A stretch of DNA of 64,000 nt from Parapristionchus giblindavisi (taxonomy: Eukaryota > Nematoda > Chromadorea > Rhabditida > Diplogasteridae). Location of the stretch: positions 1,354,966-1,418,965 of the forward strand of contig CALSFV010000019.1 in NCBI GenBank assembly GCA_943737045.1, given 5' to 3'. Positions 60,691 through 64,000 of this stretch are shown in pieces. A program made the position numbers and the translations under genes. Position 1 is the first letter of the stretch, and each line of letters begins with the position of its first letter. The notes under the pieces are model-generated. The model made no database searches, was not told the origin of the DNA, and saw only the letters and a program-made list of their open reading frames with translations.

Positions 60691-61004
60691 TTGGGATAGA
60701 GAGTTCACTCTTCCGTCTTTGAAAGTGATTGTCCCTCCCTTCCCCATTGAAGGGTGGGACAATCATTTTCAGCCGTGCGACGTAAATGCGCCGGGTTTTT
60801 CAAAATCGATAAATAGCAGACTTTGAAAGTTGATTCTTACTAAGTCGGCCATGCTTATTATCGCCATGGTAGTCACTCACCGTAATTTCGTACCCTTTAC
60901 GAACCATTCCCTAGTTAGGTATATAAAGACCTCTATATTTCAATTTCTCATTCTATATATTATTTCTATTTTTATACTGTTCTAAACCGTTTAATGGCCC
61001 ACGT

Positions 61005-61500
61005 TTGACCTTAGTGGATAAATCTAATACACAGGTCCTATATACTTCTCGATCAGCAGCACAATTCTTTTGCACAACTCGAGAACACGCGGATCGATTC
61101 GCGGAACGATGTTCCGTAAATGCATGTGATTTCCACGCAGGAGAATTAGAAACGAAATGTATCTGTCCAGAAGGAGAAATAAAATATACGGATAAACTTC
61201 CCATTACATCAAAAACTAATCATTCATCAAGAGAACTCTTCAGTATACGGTATGCTAGCCCACGGAGCAAATGTCGAAATCCAAACTACTGCCCACAATA
61301 TGCATAGTCTCACTTCTACAATTTTTTCACAAGCATTACCCTTTCTTGTACTTGTCTTACAATTAGGGTTAACACTAGTTATATATTATACTGTCTTTCT
61401 TTTCCCTTTGAGTATTTCCGTATCCGGAAAGTTCCATTGTATAGATGATATATTTCTATTATTGCTTATTGTATACTCTTTCCTATATGATTATTTTTAA
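61005..61500 (+). pseudogene. Cysteine-rich exon and adjoining TM-coding frame between LINE remnants
   Basis: The frame from 61015 to 61249 reads as a coding exon: SAAQFFCTTREHADRFAERC, SVNACDFHAGELETKCICPE and KYTDKLPITSKTN, opening after a possible acceptor (ACCTTAG) and closing at a possible donor (CGGTATGC). One frame over, 61252-61380 encodes MLAHGANVEIQTTAHNMHSL followed by a hydrophobic segment (PFLVLVLQLGLTLVIYY), then runs into LINE remnant B. Together they look like an ectodomain plus membrane anchor broken by a frame change and flanked by transposon debris. I do not recognise the family; it may be the end of a host gene cut up by insertions, or part of an element. Confidence 0.4.
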
Positions 61501-61645
61501 TATTGTATCATTCATCCCCTTTCTCTTCTTAAGTATATAAAGACCGAACCCGATATTTCTATTTCTCATTCACTATATTATTTCTATTATTATACTGTTC
61601 TTATTATATAAACCGTTTAATTACCCAAGTTTGAGGTTACACTAC
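61417..61645 (+). mobile_element. LINE remnant, copy B
   Basis: TATTTCCGTATCCGGAAAGT matches copy A at 58841, then jumps to GATATATTTCTATTATTGCT, which in copy A is at about 59425. It continues through the 3' UTR (TATATAAAGACC; AAACCGTTTAAT), matching 60916-61000. About 550 bp of coding sequence are missing. Confidence 0.8.
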
Positions 61646-62188
61646 CGAGAACTATAATAATATAGAGATTCATCCGGGTCCTTAATTTAAATGAAGAATA
61701 GTCGAAATAAATTTCCATTTCATTAACCAAATTCTTTACATTTTCATCCGTTTTTTTAAAGACCGCGAATGCCTATCAAACAAAAAGATGGTATGCTATA
61801 CAACTATGGCATCAATCGTTTGGCTTAATTGAGAGTCTGTAAAGTATATGGTTGCATGTTAGAATTCCATTACCGAAACTATTTCAATATGCTGATTCAA
61901 TATCGCTTCTAGCGACCAATACATACACAGACTCAACAAAAAATAGTGTACAGTGAACCTTTGCTGTCTTTCTATCTACACAGTTTATTCACGAAAATAT
62001 TCAAGGACTCCATTAACATTACTATTAAATAAATGAATCTATAGACAATTAATGCGTTCACTAAACCACTAACTACATAATCTTAACAATAAGAAGTGAA
62101 AGTTATTGTACCAGTTAAGAATGACCTACAATCATAATCTAATCTCTATTCATTCAATCTATTCATTAGTTATCCATTCTATTCATCA
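61646..62188. other. Upstream region of second CCCGC gene
   Basis: AT-rich; holds a SINE fragment at 61885-62010. No other gene seen. Confidence 0.5.
61885..62010 (+). mobile_element. SINE tail fragment, copy 4, inverted
   Basis: The complement shares AATATTTTCGTGAATAAACT, AGAAAGACAGCAAA and GGTCGCTAGAAGCG with the copies at 2011-2270 and 22010-22262. The tRNA head is lacking. Confidence 0.65.
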
Positions 62189-64000
62189 ATGAGATCATTT
62201 ATTCTTCTTATTTTATTATTTATTCCTAATCTTCATTCATTTCGTACTCTTCTTTGTTGTTGTGGATGCACCACTAAACCATGTCCTGAGGTCAGCTTTT
62301 TTATTATTTTAAAAAATTAGAAATATGTTTCATAGAATACTTTTTACAAGTTGATTTTTACAACCTATGGTGTTCTGTTGCAATGTGAAAATTGTCAAAT
62401 CAAAATACATTTTGAAAGTTGAAGCAATACCACCTTTTTAAGCGTAAATTATAATTATTAAAAGAAAACTTGAAATTGAATAAACAAAATATTAATTGAT
62501 AGGTTCCATCATTGTGTCCTTCACCTACTCTACCATGTACTGGAAACGATGCCGATCCCGCTGTTATTGATTGCAATGGTAATTTAATTTATTTATCTAT
62601 TTATAAAAAATCAATAATTAATAAAATTCAGAACTCCAATCACTCTGGGATCAAGCTATAGTAGACAGTGCTGTTGAATCGAGCGAGAAAGAGTCTAATA
62701 CGGTAATTTGATTTGACATAAATCAATCAATAATCGGGGAAACAGATACAGTATTGTAGACGATAGAGGATATTCTTGACGGGACCTATCCACCTGGTTG
62801 GTCTCCTTTTATTGATGAAGAATTGATAGAAGTGAAAACGAATGGGGTAGGGAAATATACTTTGATCTTATATTAGATCAACATTTACTTGAGAGGGTAG
62901 AGAATTCATGGGTGTTCATTAAAAATAACAATATATAGATATACTCTTGTTGAGTGCATTACAAAGCGATACTATTTTATATTTATAGTCTATGGTTGAA
63001 GTATTTATACTAAATGTATATATTTGAGAGTTTATTTGAGAGAAACACGTTATAAAAATAATGAAATTCGATTGTCATGCTCGATTGTTATTTCACTCCA
63101 ATGAATTCCGGGGGATCAAAATTTTAAGTAACATATTTTTACTAAATAAAAATAATTAAGCTGCATACTCTGTTGACCTCTCCATCAGTCGAAGCGACAT
63201 TATCACGAATGGAAGAACTATTGAAGGAATCGATAGATGGAACGGATACAGAATCAATTAGAGTATTGATGAGTGTATTGAGAGAAAGAATGAATAGAGA
63301 AAAGAATAAAGAGGTACACATTTCATTAATTCAATGCAATTTTTACTGTTTTTTTTAACAGTTTTTTTAAAATCGTTTGATACTCATTATGGTAGAAGTG
63401 ATTCATTTCTTTGTGGTCCTTTTATTCTCAAACTCTTTTCCTATCTTAAAACATAATTAAATCAATAATATTAAATATTGATTAATCAGTTTGTGTTCAG
63501 TCTCGTATTCGTCGTTCTCTCGTTGAAGGCCAAGTTCTATCATGGCAAAAGAGAGAAAAGAGACAAACGAGAAGAGATAGTTATAGAAGAGATGTAGTAG
63601 AACAAAGCATGAGTGAGATTATTATTTGTTTTATTTTTAATTATTTAAATATTATTATTAATATAAATATATTAGGTCCCTCGTCAGCATTGACTATTCC
63701 TTCATTTACTATTTATCAATGTCCACTATTGAAACATTGGACAGAGAAAGTCAGCAATGATGTAGGGGATGAGACAAAGGGTAGAGGGAGAGGTAGAGAG
63801 GGAGGAGGGGGAGAGGGAGAGGGAGGGGAGAGGGGGAGGGAGAGGGGGAGGGAGAGGGAGAGGGAGAGGGAGAGGGAGGAGGGGGAGAGGGAGAGGGAGG
63901 GGAGAGGGGGAGGGAGAGGGAGAGGGAGAGGGAGAGGGAGAGGGAGAGGGAGAGGGAGAGGGAGAGGGAGAGGGAGAGGGAGAGGGAGAGGGAGAGGGAG
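62189..64000 (+). CDS. Secreted CCCGC-motif protein with Gly-Arg/Glu-Arg repeat tail, 3' end outside window
   Basis: Exons 62189-62290, 62503-62578, 62632-62702, 62760-62846, 63161-63313, 63501-63612 and 63676 to the window end close all phases. A signal peptide (MRSFILLILLFIPNLHSF) leads to RTLLCCCGCTTKPCPE, like the divergent gene at 58424. Then come VPSLCPSPTLPCTGND, a Glu-rich segment (VESSEKESNT; IEDILDGTYPPGWSPFIDEE), a helical segment (ATLSRMEELLKES; RVLMSVLRERMNREK), and a basic stretch with SWQKREKRQTRRDSYRR, where KREKR could be a furin-type site. The last exon (IPSFTIYQCPLLKHW) passes into the GGGAGA array, which has no T and so no stop, coding Glu-Arg and then Gly-Arg dipeptides up to the window end. 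Either the true exon ends earlier at an unseen donor or the repeat is translated. Confidence 0.75.
63782..64000 (+). repeat. GGGAGA hexanucleotide array
   Basis: Polypurine array reaching the window end; the last 90 bp or so are perfect GGGAGA. A block of about 95 bp (GGAGGGGGAGAGGGAGAGGG onward) is repeated twice before that. Confidence 0.95.

Larger units (their letters stand above)
59517..60911. mobile_element. TA-flanked transposon with 420-bp TIRs carrying tRNA-like sequences
   Basis: The arms 59517-59936 and 60492-60911 are inverted copies with very few differences. Ends are GGGAATGGTTCGTAAAGGGT, and TA flanks both sides (59515-59516, 60912-60913). Each arm contains a tRNA-like segment. 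The inner 555 bp holds a spliced ORF that looks like the first part of a longer protein. It sits in the LINE 3' UTR, and the flanking LINE sequence rejoins exactly if the element and one TA are removed, so it inserted after the LINE. No complete transposase is present, so it is probably non-autonomous. Confidence 0.93.

Noticed and set aside
1..64000. CRISPR array or bacterial contamination
   Set aside because: No spaced direct repeats; spliced genes throughout show nematode nuclear DNA.

Overview
The window is nuclear DNA of a nematode. The evidence is the gene families (Clc-like claudin-type protein, SXP/RAL-2-like protein, Kunitz-type secreted protein, TRPC channels, a PAR-motif Cys-loop channel, an FMRFamide-type serpentine receptor), compact multi-exon genes with many 45-70 nt introns, TTTCAG-type acceptors just before several start codons (spliced-leader candidates), and mariner/MITE/SINE debris. 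The genus cannot be told from the sequence. About a quarter of the acceptors I assigned end in AAG or GAG, and introns are rich in ATTGAT/ATCGAT words, so it is not Caenorhabditis elegans itself.

Layout. 0-4.3 kb: 3' part of a Kunitz-type gene (+), a gene for an SXP/RAL-2-like protein (+) with a tRNA-derived SINE in an intron, a weak coding fragment (-), and a four-exon gene for a 108-residue secreted protein (-). 5.4-15.5 kb: two tandem TRPC channel paralogs (-), 295 bp apart, with nearly the same exon structure, MITE insertions in introns and a probable gene-conversion tract. 15.5-20.1 kb: intergenic, polypyrimidine tracts. 20.1-24.2 kb: Clc-like four-TM gene (+) with two possible last exons. 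24.2-30.6 kb: intergenic, polypyrimidine and then polypurine tracts. 30.9-35.5 kb: 14-exon Cys-loop channel gene (+). 35.5-47.7 kb: gene-poor; contains a 1.25 kb mariner-type non-autonomous element and a 9-bp minisatellite. 47.7-56.3 kb: 11-exon peptide-type GPCR gene (+), one intron of which holds a 2.2 kb near-perfect palindrome flanked by TTAA. 56.9-64 kb: two divergent genes for secreted proteins sharing an N-terminal LCCCGC motif (58.4 kb leftward, 62.2 kb rightward). Between them lies a nest of transposons: a 5'-truncated LINE, an inserted TA-flanked element with 420-bp terminal inverted repeats each carrying a tRNA-like sequence, a second LINE remnant and a SINE fragment. The second gene runs off the window through a GGGAGA array that is read as Gly-Arg/Glu-Arg dipeptides.

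The intact genes are mostly neuronal or secreted types (two TRPC channels, an anion-type ligand-gated channel, a GPCR, a claudin-like protein, small secreted cysteine proteins). Nothing indicates an operon for one pathway; the only close same-strand pair is the TRPC tandem. Exon boundaries were assigned by hand from reading frame, splice consensus and paralog comparison; for the large genes all phases close.
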